A stretch of 64,000 bases of DNA from Parafrankia elaeagni (lineage in GTDB: Bacteria; Actinomycetota; Actinomycetes; Frankiales; Frankiaceae), in contig NZ_KB893717.1 of NCBI RefSeq assembly GCF_000374165.1, positions 1 through 64,000 on the forward strand. Direction: 5' to 3'. Below, in pieces: positions 19,635 to 31,308 of the stretch. The notes under the pieces are model-generated. The model was given only the letters and a program-made list of their open reading frames with translations. It searched no databases and was not told the DNA's origin. Both the position numbers and the translations under genes were made by a program. Position 1 is the stretch's first letter. Every line of letters begins with the position of its first letter.

Positions 19635-19829
19635 GCGCCGCCCCGCCGGGCCGTCGGCGGTACGCGCAGTGATAACCCTTCCCCACCTGGGAGTTTTCCC
19701 TTCGATCGGGACCCGGGGCCGTTCCGCGACGCCCAGTGGCCGCCGGGGCGCGCACGATGGCGGGATGGTTTCCGGGCTCGGGCGGGTCGGCAGTCGGCTC
19801 GTCGCCGGACAGCACAGAACGGTTTGCCC

Positions 19830-20789
19830 GTGGCAAAGGTCGTCGTCGCAGGTGGAGGGATCTCAGGCATCGCGTGCGCGCGGGAGCTGCGGGTCCGCGG
19901 GATCGACGTCGAGGTCCGCGACCGCGGCCGGGTGGTCGGTGGGCGGATGGCGTCGCGGTGGATCGACGGCCGGATCGTCGATTCCGGGGCCTCCTACTTC
20001 ACCGCCCGCGACCCCGAGTTCCTCGAGGTCGTCGAGGACTGGCTGGCTCGCGGCCTCGTCCGCCCGTGGACGTCCCGGTTCCCGGTGGTCGACGGTCCGT
20101 CGGCGACGATCGGCCCGGCGTCGCCCGGGCCGCTGCGTTACGCGGCGCCCCGCGGGATCCGCTCGCTGGTGGTCGACCTGGCGAGCCGCGGCGGTGTTCC
20201 GGTGACGCAGTCAGCGCCCATCCGCATGGTGCGACCCGGCCCGGTGGTCGACGGGGAGGCGGTGGACGCCGCGGTCCTGGCGATGCCCGATCCGCAGGCG
20301 CTGCGGCACCTGGCCCCCGAGCTCGGCGCCGAGCGGGCGGTGCTGCTCGGACGGGAGTGGATGCCGGTGCTCGCCCTCCTCGCCGGCTGGGGTACCCGGG
20401 GGTGGTCGCCGATCGACGGCGCCTTCGTGCACGAGGACCCGACCATCGCATGGGTCGCCGACGACGGGCGCCGGCGCGGGGACAACGCCCCGGTGCTGGT
20501 GGCCCACTCCACCAGCGACTTCGCGGCCGGCCGGCTCGCCGACCCGCCCGCCGCGGCGGCGGCGCTCACCAGTGCCCTGCGCCGCCTGCTCGCCATCCCC
20601 ACCGAACCGGACTGGACCTATGTCCAGCGCTGGACCTTCGCCCGCCCTGCCTTACCGCGGGAGGAGACGTTCTTCTTCGGCCAGGCCCGGGTGGGCCTGG
20701 CCGGAGACAGCTGGGGCAGGCCGCGGGTCGAGACGGCATGGCGATCGGGCACCGATCTCGCCCGGGCCATCGTCAGCGCGCTGGCCTGA
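19830..20789 (+). CDS. FAD-dependent amine-oxidase/renalase-like oxidoreductase
   Basis: A 319-residue flavoprotein. It starts AKVVVAGGGISGIACARELR, then VEVRDRGRVVGGRMASRW, the pattern GGRM(A)(S/T)R typical of renalase-like enzymes. DSGASYFTARDPEF follows, and the C-terminal FAD motif is FFFGQARVGLAGDSWG. The substrate is not known; such proteins may repair off-target NAD(P)H isomers or oxidise amines. The start is GTG 19830 (MAKVVVAGGG); TTG 19824 is an alternative. It is transcribed divergently from the SEC-C gene. Confidence 0.82.
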   Translation: MAKVVVAGGGISGIACARELRVRGIDVEVRDRGRVVGGRMASRWIDGRIVDSGASYFTARDPEFLEVVEDWLARGLVRPWTSRFPVVDGPSATIGPASPGPLRYAAPRGIRSLVVDLASRGGVPVTQSAPIRMVRPGPVVDGEAVDAAVLAMPDPQALRHLAPELGAERAVLLGREWMPVLALLAGWGTRGWSPIDGAFVHEDPTIAWVADDGRRRGDNAPVLVAHSTSDFAAGRLADPPAAAAALTSALRRLLAIPTEPDWTYVQRWTFARPALPREETFFFGQARVGLAGDSWGRPRVETAWRSGTDLARAIVSALA

Positions 20790-20985
20790 CCACGCGCGTT
20801 CCGCGCGTTCCCGCGCGATCCCACGCGCCCGGCCGGACAGCGCCCTGTACCCATCAGGTCGACATACCCGCCAGATCGACACCGATATCACAATGGACCA
20901 CCACCGGGCGGCTGCCGTCCACTGGAGAAGCTACCGGCGGAAACGGCTCCGGTTGATGCCGGACCGGCGGGGTACACCCACCGAC

Positions 20986-21609
20986 ATGGAGATCAAACTC
21001 GGCCTGTCGCTCCCCCGGGATGAAATCTCCATTCCGATTGTCCGCCGAATATGTGCACAGGCACTGAAAGTCCTGGGGGTTTCCCAGGACTGCATCGAGG
21101 ATGTCGAGATCGCGCTGACCGAGGCCTGCGCGAACGTCCTGATTCATGCGACGGCGGACGACGAGTACGAGGTCTCGGTCGGCGTCGACAACACGGTTGC
21201 CGTGATCGAGGTCGTCGACCACGGAAGCGGCCTCACCGGTTCCTTCGGCAGCGACGACGGCTTCTCGGGCAGTGACGACGGCTTCCCCGGCAGTGACGGT
21301 GACGGTGACGGCGGGCCCCACGGCCCGGCCACCCGGAAACCCGACTGGAACGAACCTCAGGGGCCCGATCCGTCCATGCTCGGTCCTACCGAACTGCTAC
21401 CGGAACAGGGGCGTGGAATTCTTTTGATGCGCGCACTGATGGACAACGTCCGGTTCGACGCCGTCGATGGCCCGCTGCCGGGTACGCGGGTACACCTGGA
21501 GAAACTTCTGACCTGGAACAAGGATCACCCCGGTCGGCGTCTTCACCAGATTCCCACCCATCACGGCCCGTGGTCGGGACGTCCCCGGCAGCCACCCGAC
21601 CAGCCGTAG
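20986..21609 (+). CDS. RsbW/anti-sigma-type histidine-kinase-fold ATP-binding protein with an inserted acidic loop
   Basis: A 207-residue HATPase_c_2 protein. The N box is DVEIALTEACANVLIHA near residue 47, the G1 box is VIEVVDHGSGL, and the G2 box EQGRGILLMRALMDNVRF comes late. Between G1 and G2, where the ATP lid lies, about 50 extra residues carry repeats of GSDDGF and GDGD. Such proteins are serine kinases that bind sigma factors or anti-anti-sigma factors. No partner gene is adjacent. The start ATG 20986 fits the family start (MEIKLGLSLPRD). Confidence 0.85.
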   Translation: MEIKLGLSLPRDEISIPIVRRICAQALKVLGVSQDCIEDVEIALTEACANVLIHATADDEYEVSVGVDNTVAVIEVVDHGSGLTGSFGSDDGFSGSDDGFPGSDGDGDGGPHGPATRKPDWNEPQGPDPSMLGPTELLPEQGRGILLMRALMDNVRFDAVDGPLPGTRVHLEKLLTWNKDHPGRRLHQIPTHHGPWSGRPRQPPDQP

Positions 21610-21621
21610 CGCGGCTCGTCC

Positions 21622-21673
21622 CGGCTCGGTGTCCCGGCTCGGTGTCCCGGCTCGGGGTTTCGGCTCGGGGTTT
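21622..21673. repeat. 13-bp intergenic tandem repeat, four copies
   Basis: Two copies of CGGCTCGGTGTCC are followed by two of CGGCTCGGGGTTT, between the anti-sigma-type gene and purQ. The repeat lies just downstream of the first gene and about 65 bp before the purQ start. Confidence 0.95.
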
Positions 21674-21739
21674 CGGACCCTGTTCCATGGTTGTGCGCCC
21701 GCCCGGCCGGTAGGTTGAGGCCGGTTACACCGAGGTCGG

Positions 21740-22489
21740 ATGGCGTGGGTCGAGGACGGTGGTGCGGAGATGGCGGCAGTTCCCGCCGGCGAGGCAGGTA
21801 ACGGGCGCCCGCCCAGGGTTGGCGTGGTGACGTTCCCGGGCTCGCTGGATGACCGGGACGCCGCCGCGGCCGTGCGGCTCGCCGGGGCCGAGCCCGTCCC
21901 GCTCTGGCACGGTGACAACGACCTGCACGGGGTCGACGCGATCGTGTTGCCCGGCGGTTTCTCCTACGGTGACTACCTGCGGGCGGGCGCGATCGCCCGG
22001 TTCTCACCGGTCGTCGGCGCCGTTGTCGCCGCGGCCGGGGCGGGCCTGCCGGTGCTCGGGATCTGCAACGGGTTCCAGGTCCTGTGCGAGGCCGGGCTGC
22101 TGCCCGGTGCGCTGACCCGCAACGCCGGGCTGCACTTCGTGTGCCGTGACCAGCGGCTGCGGGTCGAGACCAGCGGCACTGCCTGGACCGGCTCGTTCAC
22201 CGCCGGCGAGGAGATCGTCATCCCGGTGAAGCACGGTGAGGGCCGTTACGTCATCGACGCGCCGGCGCTGGCCGAGCTGACCGCCCAGGACCGGGTGGTG
22301 GTGCGCTACGCCGGGGGGAACCCGAACGGATCGGTGGACGACATCGCCGGGGTGTGCAGCGAGAACCGGCGGGTGGTCGGGCTGATGCCCCATCCGGAGC
22401 ACGCGGTGGAGGACCTGACCGGACCGGGTACGGACGGCCTGCGGATGTTCACCTCGGTGCTGGACGGCCTGCTCCGCGCGGCCGCCTGA
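21740..22489 (+). CDS. purQ: Phosphoribosylformylglycinamidine synthase subunit PurQ (glutaminase)
   Basis: Supplies ammonia from glutamine to PurL in the fourth step of purine synthesis. A class I glutamine amidotransferase of 249 residues. [15 protein letters not shown] opens the domain, [17 protein letters not shown] follows, the nucleophile Cys is in [16 protein letters not shown] near residue 109, and the His/Glu pair is in [14 protein letters not shown] 21740 has GAGG four bases upstream; ATG 21770 would shorten the protein to 239 residues, closer to the usual 220-230. PurS, which normally lies just upstream, is instead at 31309-31569 on the other strand. Confidence 0.95.
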   Translation: MAWVEDGGAEMAAVPAGEAGNGRPPRVGVVTFPGSLDDRDAAAAVRLAGAEPVPLWHGDNDLHGVDAIVLPGGFSYGDYLRAGAIARFSPVVGAVVAAAGAGLPVLGICNGFQVLCEAGLLPGALTRNAGLHFVCRDQRLRVETSGTAWTGSFTAGEEIVIPVKHGEGRYVIDAPALAELTAQDRVVVRYAGGNPNGSVDDIAGVCSENRRVVGLMPHPEHAVEDLTGPGTDGLRMFTSVLDGLLRAAA

Positions 22490-22509
22490 CCCGGCATGGG
22501 TGGCCGAGC

Positions 22510-23502
22510 GTGACCGTACGTCCCAGCGCGGCGCGCGCGCCGCGCGTGGCCGCGGTGGCCGCTCTCGCTGCGATCGTCGCCCTGCTGTCGACGATCGCGG
22601 GCTGCGCGGAGTCGACCGACGGCCAGCTCGGCTCGCTCACCGTGGCCGACGCCGGTTTCACCGAGAGCAAGATCCTCGCCGACATGTACGGCGAGCTCCT
22701 CGGCCAGGCCGGCTACCAGGTGGAGCGGACCTCGGTCCAGAACACCGAAATCGCGCAGTCCGCGCTGGAGGACGGGCGGATCGACGCGATGCCGCAGTAC
22801 GTGGCGACCTACGCGGGCCTGCTCAACTCCCAGCTGGGCCCAGGCCGCTCCGCCGGCGACGAGGCCGCCGCCGCGGAGACCACCGGCCCCGCCGGATCGA
22901 TCGTCTCCTCGGATCTCGACTCGACCCTGCGTCTGCTCCGCGGCCTCGCGGAGGAGGTGGGGCTGAGCGTCCTCGAACCGGCCGACGCCGTCGACCAGAA
23001 CGCGTTCGCCGTCAGCCGGACCTTCGCCGAGCGGCACCGTCTGACGTCCCTGTCGGATCTGGGGGCCAGCGGTCTGTCGGTCCGGCTCGCGGCCGGCGCC
23101 GAATGCGCCAACCGTCCCTTCTGCGAGCCCGGCCTGGTGCGGGTCTACGGCATCAGGATCTCGGGCATCATCGAGACCGGGGTGGCGACCGCCCAGACCA
23201 AGGCGGCCGTGCGGGACGACGTCGCGCAACTCGGCCTGGTGCTCACCACCGACGCCACCGTCGCCGACTACGACCTGGTCGTGCTGACGGACGACCGGAA
23301 GCTGCAGAACGCCGACAACCTCGTGCCGATCGTGCACTCCGGCTCGCTCACCCCCGAGATCACGGACGCGCTGAACGCGCTGGCCCCGGTGCTCACCACC
23401 GCCGACCTCGCCGAGCTGAACAAGAAGGTCGACGCCGAGCGGCAGAAGTCCGAGGACGTCGCCCGCGACTACCTCACGGACAAGGGCCTGCTGGGCGCCT
23501 GA
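22510..23502 (+). CDS. Osmoprotectant/glycine-betaine ABC transporter substrate-binding lipoprotein (OpuAC/ProX-like)
   Basis: A 330-residue exported lipoprotein. The signal peptide ([19 protein letters not shown]) ends in lipobox IAGC with Cys at residue 32. The mature part fits the OpuAC/ProX type II binding fold: [22 protein letters not shown], then [18 protein letters not shown] and a C-terminal [19 protein letters not shown]. It would bind betaine or another quaternary amine outside the membrane. No permease or ATPase genes are near, so it is an orphan. The gene lies between purQ (20 bases) and purL (34 bases). The start is GTG 22510; Frankia-type actinobacteria often use GTG. Confidence 0.88.
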   Translation: MTVRPSAARAPRVAAVAALAAIVALLSTIAGCAESTDGQLGSLTVADAGFTESKILADMYGELLGQAGYQVERTSVQNTEIAQSALEDGRIDAMPQYVATYAGLLNSQLGPGRSAGDEAAAAETTGPAGSIVSSDLDSTLRLLRGLAEEVGLSVLEPADAVDQNAFAVSRTFAERHRLTSLSDLGASGLSVRLAAGAECANRPFCEPGLVRVYGIRISGIIETGVATAQTKAAVRDDVAQLGLVLTTDATVADYDLVVLTDDRKLQNADNLVPIVHSGSLTPEITDALNALAPVLTTADLAELNKKVDAERQKSEDVARDYLTDKGLLGA

Positions 23503-23536
23503 CCCGGCCGGCCCGCTCATCAGCCAGGATGGGACC

Positions 23537-25822
<2,286 letters not shown>

Positions 25823-25827
25823 CCCAC

Positions 25828-25877
25828 CCTGACGCCCGGGCGGGGGCCCCTCCCGGACACCGGGCCCGGGCGTCAGG
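25828..25877. terminator. Bidirectional terminator between purL and DUF3027
   Basis: A perfect 14-bp inverted repeat CCTGACGCCCGGGC (25828-25841) / GCCCGGGCGTCAGG (25864-25877) with a 22-base loop. The right arm includes the stop codon of the convergent DUF3027 gene. Confidence 0.85.
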
Positions 25878-27102
25878 AGTGGCCGTAGGGCTCGGTGTCG
25901 GTACCGTCGTCGGTGCGTCCGGCAGGGGTGTCCGCCACCGAGCCGGGCCCGTGCGCCCACGCGGCCACGCCGACCAGTTCGACGTCCGTCGGCATCAGGT
26001 CGGACGGGTCCTCGTCGAACGGCACCGCTTCCGGGTGCGCCGACGGCGCGACCAGTGCCTCGGAATGCGCGCCGCAGCCGTGGTCGATCGAGGTGACCCG
26101 GCTGTCGTCCGGCGCCAGCTCGTTGGCGCAGACGCCGAACATGCGCCCCAGCACGCCGACGAGCCGCACGTGGAACCCACAGGTCAGGCAGGACGCGGGC
26201 GCGACCTTGGCGATGGAGGCGTCCGGGCCGGCGTCGCCGCCGTACCACCGCTGCGCCGTGTCCTCCCGGCCGGCCAGGGAGAGGATCCGGGGCCGGCCGA
26301 GCCCCAGTTCCATCCAGACGTCGGCATCGTCGAACTCCAGCGCGTCGCCGGCCCGCAGCGTGAGGCGGGGATCGTCGACGGCGGTGGGCAGCAGGTCACC
26401 CACCCCGACGTCACCCGGCCGCAGGCGCTCCGACCACGGGACCCAGGCGGGTGCGAGGACCGCGCCCTCGCCCGGCATCAGGACCACGTCGTTGACGGTC
26501 ACCTTCCGCAGGCGGGGGGCACGCGCGACGGCCACCGTCCAGGTCCAGCCGACGTAGGCCGGGGACAGGCAGGCGAAGCGGTGCAGCACCAGCCGGTCCG
26601 CCTCCGCCTCGACGCCCAGGTGCTCACCGACCTCCGCCGGGTCGCCGGCCTCCTCCTCGGCCGCGGCCCGCGCGAGGTCCACCGCGGCGGCGCACACGGC
26701 GTCCGGCGCCGGCTCGCGCGCCGTACGGGTCGCCCGGCCGGCCCGTGCCCTCGGCGCCGCCGGCTCCGGCTCCGGCTCCGGCTCCGGCGGCACAGTCTCA
26801 GGTGACACTGTCTCCGGCGTCACGCGCGCGGTCACCTCATCGGGCGGGGGTTCGGGCGGGCTGAAGGCCGGCTCGGCAGTCGGCTCGGCGGCTGCCCCGA
26901 CCGCCGGGGAGGTACGCCGCGGCGAGCGGCGGCGGGGGGGTCGCGGCGGTGCCGGCTCGGTGACCACCGGGGGCGTGGCCTCACTGTGATCCGTCGCGGC
27001 ATCGGCTGACGGATCGCCGGTACCACGCGACGACCCGCGGGACGCACGAGCCCCAGCCGACTCGGAACGAACGTCTAGTGCTTCCACGGCACGTATTCTC
27101 AC
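25873..27102 (-). CDS. DUF3027 family protein
   Basis: A 409-residue actinobacterial protein of unknown function. Residues 1-130 are low-complexity, with Pro/Glu tracts including a PEPEPEPEP run. The conserved part starts near AVDLARAAAEEEAGDP and includes HRFACLSPAYVGWTWTVAVA. It ends in a cysteine-rich segment CLTCGFHVRLVGVLGRMFG, then CANE and DHGCGAHSE, which probably binds a metal. DUF3027 genes sit beside the MFS-mqnB-mqnD-cold-shock block in Streptomyces, as here. The start GTG 27102 is divergent from the MFS gene, 67 bases away. Confidence 0.85.
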   Translation of the reverse strand: MRIRAVEALDVRSESAGARASRGSSRGTGDPSADAATDHSEATPPVVTEPAPPRPPRRRSPRRTSPAVGAAAEPTAEPAFSPPEPPPDEVTARVTPETVSPETVPPEPEPEPEPAAPRARAGRATRTAREPAPDAVCAAAVDLARAAAEEEAGDPAEVGEHLGVEAEADRLVLHRFACLSPAYVGWTWTVAVARAPRLRKVTVNDVVLMPGEGAVLAPAWVPWSERLRPGDVGVGDLLPTAVDDPRLTLRAGDALEFDDADVWMELGLGRPRILSLAGREDTAQRWYGGDAGPDASIAKVAPASCLTCGFHVRLVGVLGRMFGVCANELAPDDSRVTSIDHGCGAHSEALVAPSAHPEAVPFDEDPSDLMPTDVELVGVAAWAHGPGSVADTPAGRTDDGTDTEPYGHS

Positions 27103-27169
27103 TCACCGATGGCCGCCCCGCCCGATGTGGTCGTGGTCTCGGGCGGTAGGGGCGAGCAGACTCGGCACC

Positions 27170-28798
27170 GTGAAGTTGGGAAGCGCACTCACTGGCGGCC
27201 TCAACCGCCTGCGTGGGACCATTCGTCGCGACGGGGCGCAACAGTCCGGGCTTTCCTCGTTGACCGAGTTGTCGTTCGTCAACGCGGCGGGTGACGCACT
27301 CGTCACGGTGGCGCTGGCCGGTTCGCTGTTCTTCGCGGTGCCGACCGGGGAGGCCCGTTCCAAGGTCGCGCTCTACCTGCTGATCACGATGGTTCCGTTC
27401 GCGCTGCTCGCGCCGGTTGTCGGCCCGCTGCTCGACCGGGTCGCCCACGGCCGGCGGACCGCCCTCGCCGCCATCTGCCTGGGGCGGTGCCTGCTGGCCT
27501 GGCAGCTCGCCGGAGCGCTGGACGGACTCGCCGTCTATCCGCTCGCCCTGGGGCTTCTGGTGCTTTCCCGTGCCTTCGGGGTGGCCCGCAGCGCGGTCGT
27601 CCCACGGGTCACCCCGCCGGAAATGACCCTGGTCAAGGTCAACTCGCGTATCTCGCTCGTCAACATCGTCGCCGGCGCGATCGTCGCGCCCCTCGGCCTG
27701 GGGCTGGCCAGCATTCCCTTCGTCGGCTATCCCTGGGTGCTGCGGGCGTGCGCGCTGGTCTACATGGTCGGCGTGCTGCTCGCGTTCAACCTGCCCGGCC
27801 ACGTCGACTCCGCGGCCGGCGAGCGGACGCTGCGCGAGCTGACCGGGCCGCGCCGCCGCGGCAGCCTGCGCACCCGGGTCGCGGCAGTGCTCGGTGCCCT
27901 CCCGGTCGCGCTGCGGGCAACGCTCGTCCTGCGCGGCCTGGTGGGCTTTCTCACCTTCTACCTCGCCTTCCTGCTGCGGACGAGCGGCGGGAACAACCTC
28001 TGGCTCGGTGCGCTCGCCGCGACAGCCGGCCTGGGCAGCGGTATCGGCGTCCTGATCGGCGGCCGGCTGGGGCGCCGGCGCCCGGAGGGCATCCTGATGC
28101 TGAGCCTGCTGCTGCCGACAGCCGGCTGCCTGGTGGCCGCGGTGACCTACACCCGGCTCACGTCGCTGGTGGCGGCGCTGCTGGCCATGACGGCGGGCTC
28201 GATGGGCAAGCTGGCGCTGGACGCAATCATCCAGCGCGACATCGTGGAGGACACCCGTGGTTCCGCCTTCGCGCGGTCGGAGACGGCCCTGCAGCTCGGC
28301 TGGGTGACGGGCGGGGCCTTCGGGCTGATCGAGATGCCGGGAGCACTCGGGTTCACGCTCGCCGCCGCGGTTGTCGGGCTCACCCTCGTATTTCAGTCCC
28401 GCGCCCTGCGCCGGGCCCGCGAGCAGGCACGCGACCGGCACCAGCAGACGGTCCGGCCCGGCGCCGCGGTCGTCCCGGCGGCCCCTGCCGGCTACGCCCC
28501 GGACCCACGGGCCGACGTCCCGGTCGGATGGCGGGTGCCGGACCCGGGGCTGGTGCCGGAGGCGGGTGGGACGGCGCCTTTCCGCGGTGCTGCGGCACCG
28601 GCCGTGGCAGACCCGGCACGGCCGCCGGCGCTGCGGCCGACGGTGCCGGACCTGACCATCCCGGCGGCACCGGAGTCGTATGGACCGGAGTCGTATGGAG
28701 CAGTGCGGAACGTGCCGGAATTCACTGACCAGGGATCGCAGCCGCCGGCATCTGAGATCATTCGACGCCGCGGCCGCCGCGGGCGGCGGGATCACTGA
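27170..28798 (+). CDS. MFS transporter of the DUF3027-mqn neighbourhood
   Basis: A 542-residue major facilitator protein. About 12 membrane segments cover residues 25-415 (for example LVTVALAGSLFFAVPTG, VALYLLITMVPFALLAPVVG, and WLGALAATAGLGSGIGVLIG). VGPLLDRVAHGRRTAL is the loop 2-3 motif with DR and GRR. A cytosolic tail of about 130 Pro/Ala/Arg-rich residues follows, ending RRRGRRGRRDH. The substrate is unknown. Orthologues lie between DUF3027 and futalosine hydrolase in actinobacteria. The start is taken as GTG 27170; ATG 27125 would add 15 residues. Confidence 0.84.
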   Translation: MKLGSALTGGLNRLRGTIRRDGAQQSGLSSLTELSFVNAAGDALVTVALAGSLFFAVPTGEARSKVALYLLITMVPFALLAPVVGPLLDRVAHGRRTALAAICLGRCLLAWQLAGALDGLAVYPLALGLLVLSRAFGVARSAVVPRVTPPEMTLVKVNSRISLVNIVAGAIVAPLGLGLASIPFVGYPWVLRACALVYMVGVLLAFNLPGHVDSAAGERTLRELTGPRRRGSLRTRVAAVLGALPVALRATLVLRGLVGFLTFYLAFLLRTSGGNNLWLGALAATAGLGSGIGVLIGGRLGRRRPEGILMLSLLLPTAGCLVAAVTYTRLTSLVAALLAMTAGSMGKLALDAIIQRDIVEDTRGSAFARSETALQLGWVTGGAFGLIEMPGALGFTLAAAVVGLTLVFQSRALRRAREQARDRHQQTVRPGAAVVPAAPAGYAPDPRADVPVGWRVPDPGLVPEAGGTAPFRGAAAPAVADPARPPALRPTVPDLTIPAAPESYGPESYGAVRNVPEFTDQGSQPPASEIIRRRGRRGRRDH

Positions 28799-29081
28799 GC
28801 GATACGGCCACCGAGGGCGGAAACGGGCCAATGACAGTAGCCCGGACCGACTGTCGGCGCAGCAGGAACGAAAATAGCGTAGTTATAAAATAACTCAACG
28901 TGTGCGGAACCACGGAGGGTCGACCGCGATGCTAGGGTCCGTCAACTAGTCCGGTTTGCACCACCCCCCAGGCATCGTGGCGTTACCTCGCCGTCCGGCA
29001 CGGTCGCCTGAATGCGGACCGGCGCCCCATCGGCACGACGGCAGAACAAGGACACATCCAGACCATGATCTTGAGTGGGTC
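28799..29081 (+). promoter_or_regulatory. Probable promoter region of mqnB-mqnD with an AT-rich block
   Basis: The 283-bp gap contains an AT-rich stretch at about 28868-28905 (TAGTTATAAAATAACTCAA), which includes the inverted repeat AGTTATAAAATAACT. No gene is seen. DUF2771, which often lies here in actinobacteria, is absent. Confidence 0.4.
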
Positions 29082-30017
29082 ATGACCCGCACCCTCATCG
29101 TCACCGCGGTGAACGCCGAGGCGGACGCAGTGTGCGCAGGTCTGATGGGGAGCTGGTCACGCGGCCGCTCGCGCACCCCGTCCGGCCCCGGAGGGCTGGT
29201 CTCGCCGGACTGGGACCGGCAGCTGCTGACCACTTCCACCCTCGGCCCCTATGTGGGCCGCCGGCGGGGTCCGGTGACCGTCCTCGCCGCCGGGCCGGCC
29301 GGTGCCGCGGCTGCGGCCGGCACCGCCGTCGCGCTGTCGGTGGCCAGCGCGGCCGGCGAGCCGTTCGGGCTGGTCATCGCCATGGGCGTCGCCGGCGGGT
29401 TCCGCGGCTGGGCCGAGATCGGTGATCTCGTCATCGCCGACCGGCTGGTCGCCGCCGACCTCGGCGCCGAGTCCGGCCTGGACGAGCCGGCGGAGGCCGC
29501 TCCCCCGGTCCGGGTCAGCGAGATGGACCGCAACCTGGGCTTCTACCCGCCCGGTGCGCCCTCTCCGCAGACCGGGCCCCCGACCGGGCCGGTCGCCGCC
29601 GGAGCGTTCCTGACCATGGACGAGCTCGGGCTCGGCTCGTCGACCCTGCAGCCCGACGCCGGGCTGGTCCGGCGGATGACGACCGTCCTGGGCGTCACCG
29701 GGCGGCGCATCGTCAGCGGCACCGTCGTCAGCGTCTCCACCGTGACCGGGACGGAGCGGCGGGCCGCCGCGCTCACCTCCCGGCTGGACCCGGTCGCCGA
29801 GGCGATGGAGGGCTACGCCGTCGGGATCGCCGCCGGCGCGTTCGGGGTCCCGGTGACCGAGATCCGGGCGATCAGCAACCTGGTGGGCCGTCGGGACCGG
29901 GCGTCCTGGAACATGCAGTCCGCGCTCGGCAGCCTGCGCACCGCGGCCGCGGCGCTGGTCGCGCACCCGGAGGGCCTGGTCCCCGTCCCGCAGGCCGAGA
30001 AGGGGCCGGCACACTAG
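29082..30017 (+). CDS. mqnB: Futalosine hydrolase
   Basis: Releases hypoxanthine from futalosine in the futalosine route to menaquinone. A 311-residue member of the nucleoside phosphorylase superfamily. It opens RTLIVTAVNAEADAVCAGL, has VIAMGVAGGFRGWAEIGDLVIADRLVAADLG across two consecutive motifs, and carries the purine-nucleosidase segment AMEGYAVGIAAGAFGVPVTE then IRAISN. The protein is longer than the usual 220-240 residues because of a Pro-rich insertion after residue 130 and a linker near residue 27. ATG 29082 follows GAGTGGG. It is five bases from mqnD and surely co-transcribed with it. Confidence 0.9.
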   Translation: MTRTLIVTAVNAEADAVCAGLMGSWSRGRSRTPSGPGGLVSPDWDRQLLTTSTLGPYVGRRRGPVTVLAAGPAGAAAAAGTAVALSVASAAGEPFGLVIAMGVAGGFRGWAEIGDLVIADRLVAADLGAESGLDEPAEAAPPVRVSEMDRNLGFYPPGAPSPQTGPPTGPVAAGAFLTMDELGLGSSTLQPDAGLVRRMTTVLGVTGRRIVSGTVVSVSTVTGTERRAAALTSRLDPVAEAMEGYAVGIAAGAFGVPVTEIRAISNLVGRRDRASWNMQSALGSLRTAAAALVAHPEGLVPVPQAEKGPAH

Positions 30018-30021
30018 GGCC

Positions 30022-30855
30022 GTGGACACGCTCAGCCTCGCGATCTCGCCCTGCCCGAACGACACCTTCGCCTTCCACGCGCTGGTGCACGGGCTGGTAC
30101 CGGGAGCGCCGCCGGTGTCGACGACGTTCGCCGACATCGACGTGCTGAACGCACGGGCCGCCGACGGTGTCGACGACCTCGTCAAGGTGTCCTACGCGGC
30201 CCTGCCGTGGCTGCTCGGCCGGTACAGCCTGCTCGCCGCGGGCAGCGCGCTCGGCCGCGGCTGCGGCCCGCTCGTCCTGACCGCGGGGCGCACCGACCTG
30301 CGCGGGGCGTCGGTCGTCATCCCGGGCACACGCACCACGGCGTACCTGCTGTTCCGGCTGTGGGCGGAGAAGATCGGCGTCGGGTCGGTGGAGGTGCTGC
30401 CGTTCGACCAGATCATGCCGGCGGTCCGCGACGGCGGGTACGACGCCGGGCTGGTGATCCACGAGTCGCGGTTCACCTACCCGTCCTACGGCCTGACGGC
30501 CGTGGCCGACCTCGGAGACTGGTGGGAGGGCCACACCGGTCTCCCGATCCCGCTCGGCGCCATCCTGGCCCGCCGCGGGCTCGACACGGCGGGCCTGTCG
30601 GACGCCGTCCGGGCGAGCGTGGCCGCGGCGTTCGCCGACCGGTCCGCGAGCGCGCCGTTCGTGATCGAGCACGCGCAGGAGATGGCACCCGACGTCGTGA
30701 ACGCCCACATCGAGCTGTATGTGAACGACTTCACGCTCGACCTCGGGGACGAGGGTCGCGCCGCTGTCGGCGAGCTGCTCGGGCGGGCCGCCGCCGCCGG
30801 CCTCGTCCCCGCGCTGGCCCCCGGCGCGCTCGACACCTGGCCACCGCGCGTCTGA
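30022..30855 (+). CDS. mqnD: 1,4-dihydroxy-6-naphthoate synthase
   Basis: Converts cyclic dehypoxanthine futalosine to 1,4-dihydroxy-6-naphthoate, a menaquinone precursor. A 277-residue protein with a periplasmic-binding-like fold. Family motifs seen: LAISPCPNDTFAFHALVHG at the N-terminus, DLVKVSYAALPWLL, GPLVLTAGRTDLRG and AGLVIHESRFTYPSYGL. GTG 30022 starts five bases after the mqnB stop. mqnA, mqnC and mqnE are not in the window and must lie elsewhere. Confidence 0.94.
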   Translation: MDTLSLAISPCPNDTFAFHALVHGLVPGAPPVSTTFADIDVLNARAADGVDDLVKVSYAALPWLLGRYSLLAAGSALGRGCGPLVLTAGRTDLRGASVVIPGTRTTAYLLFRLWAEKIGVGSVEVLPFDQIMPAVRDGGYDAGLVIHESRFTYPSYGLTAVADLGDWWEGHTGLPIPLGAILARRGLDTAGLSDAVRASVAAAFADRSASAPFVIEHAQEMAPDVVNAHIELYVNDFTLDLGDEGRAAVGELLGRAAAAGLVPALAPGALDTWPPRV

Positions 30856-30885
30856 TCACGGACGTCTGCCCGGATGGGCGGCGGT

Positions 30886-30919
30886 GAGCGTGACGCCGCA
30901 TCGAGCGTGATGTCGCATC
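30886..30919. repeat. 17-bp direct repeat, two copies
   Basis: GAGCGTGACGCCGCATC is followed directly by GAGCGTGATGTCGCATC, with two mismatches. It lies between mqnD and the rhodanese gene. It may be an operator or a chance duplication. Confidence 0.6.
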
Positions 30920-30953
30920 CGCCGCCCGGCCTACCGGGTGGCAGGATGGCCCT

Positions 30954-31304
30954 GTGAGTCCCGAGCAGATACCCACGGTCACCGTGCCGGAACTTCCCGT
31001 CCAACTGCCCGCCGAGGGCGGCCCCGTGCTCGTCGACGTGCGCGAGCCCGACGAGTGGGCCGCCGGCCACATCGACGGCGCGGTCCACATCCCGATGGGC
31101 GAGATCCTCGCCCGCATCGGCGAGGTCCCGCGGGAGCGGGACGTCGTCGTCGTCTGCCGCTCCGGCGCGCGGTCCGCCAGGGTCACGGCGCATCTCGCGC
31201 GGGAGGGCTGGGCAGCCCGCAACCTGGTCGACGGCATGCTCGGCTGGCAGGCCGCCGGGCGCCCGATGGTGAGCGACAGCCCGGTCGCCCCCACCGTCAT
31301 CTGA
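30954..31304 (+). CDS. Rhodanese-like domain protein
   Basis: A 116-residue single-domain rhodanese. Seen: VLVDVREPDEWAAGHIDGAVHIPMGE near residue 25, and the active-site loop VVVVCRSGARSARV with the catalytic Cys near residue 64. It is probably a sulfurtransferase acting on thiosulfate or a carrier; the acceptor is unknown. GTG 30954 has little spacing evidence. It is convergent with purS, with four bases between the stops. Confidence 0.9.
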   Translation: MSPEQIPTVTVPELPVQLPAEGGPVLVDVREPDEWAAGHIDGAVHIPMGEILARIGEVPRERDVVVVCRSGARSARVTAHLAREGWAARNLVDGMLGWQAAGRPMVSDSPVAPTVI

Positions 31305-31308
31305 CCGG

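Noticed and set aside
19736-20956. Second long open frame over the amine-oxidase-like gene
   Set aside because: It is a shadow frame; the alternative frame carries the FAD motifs.
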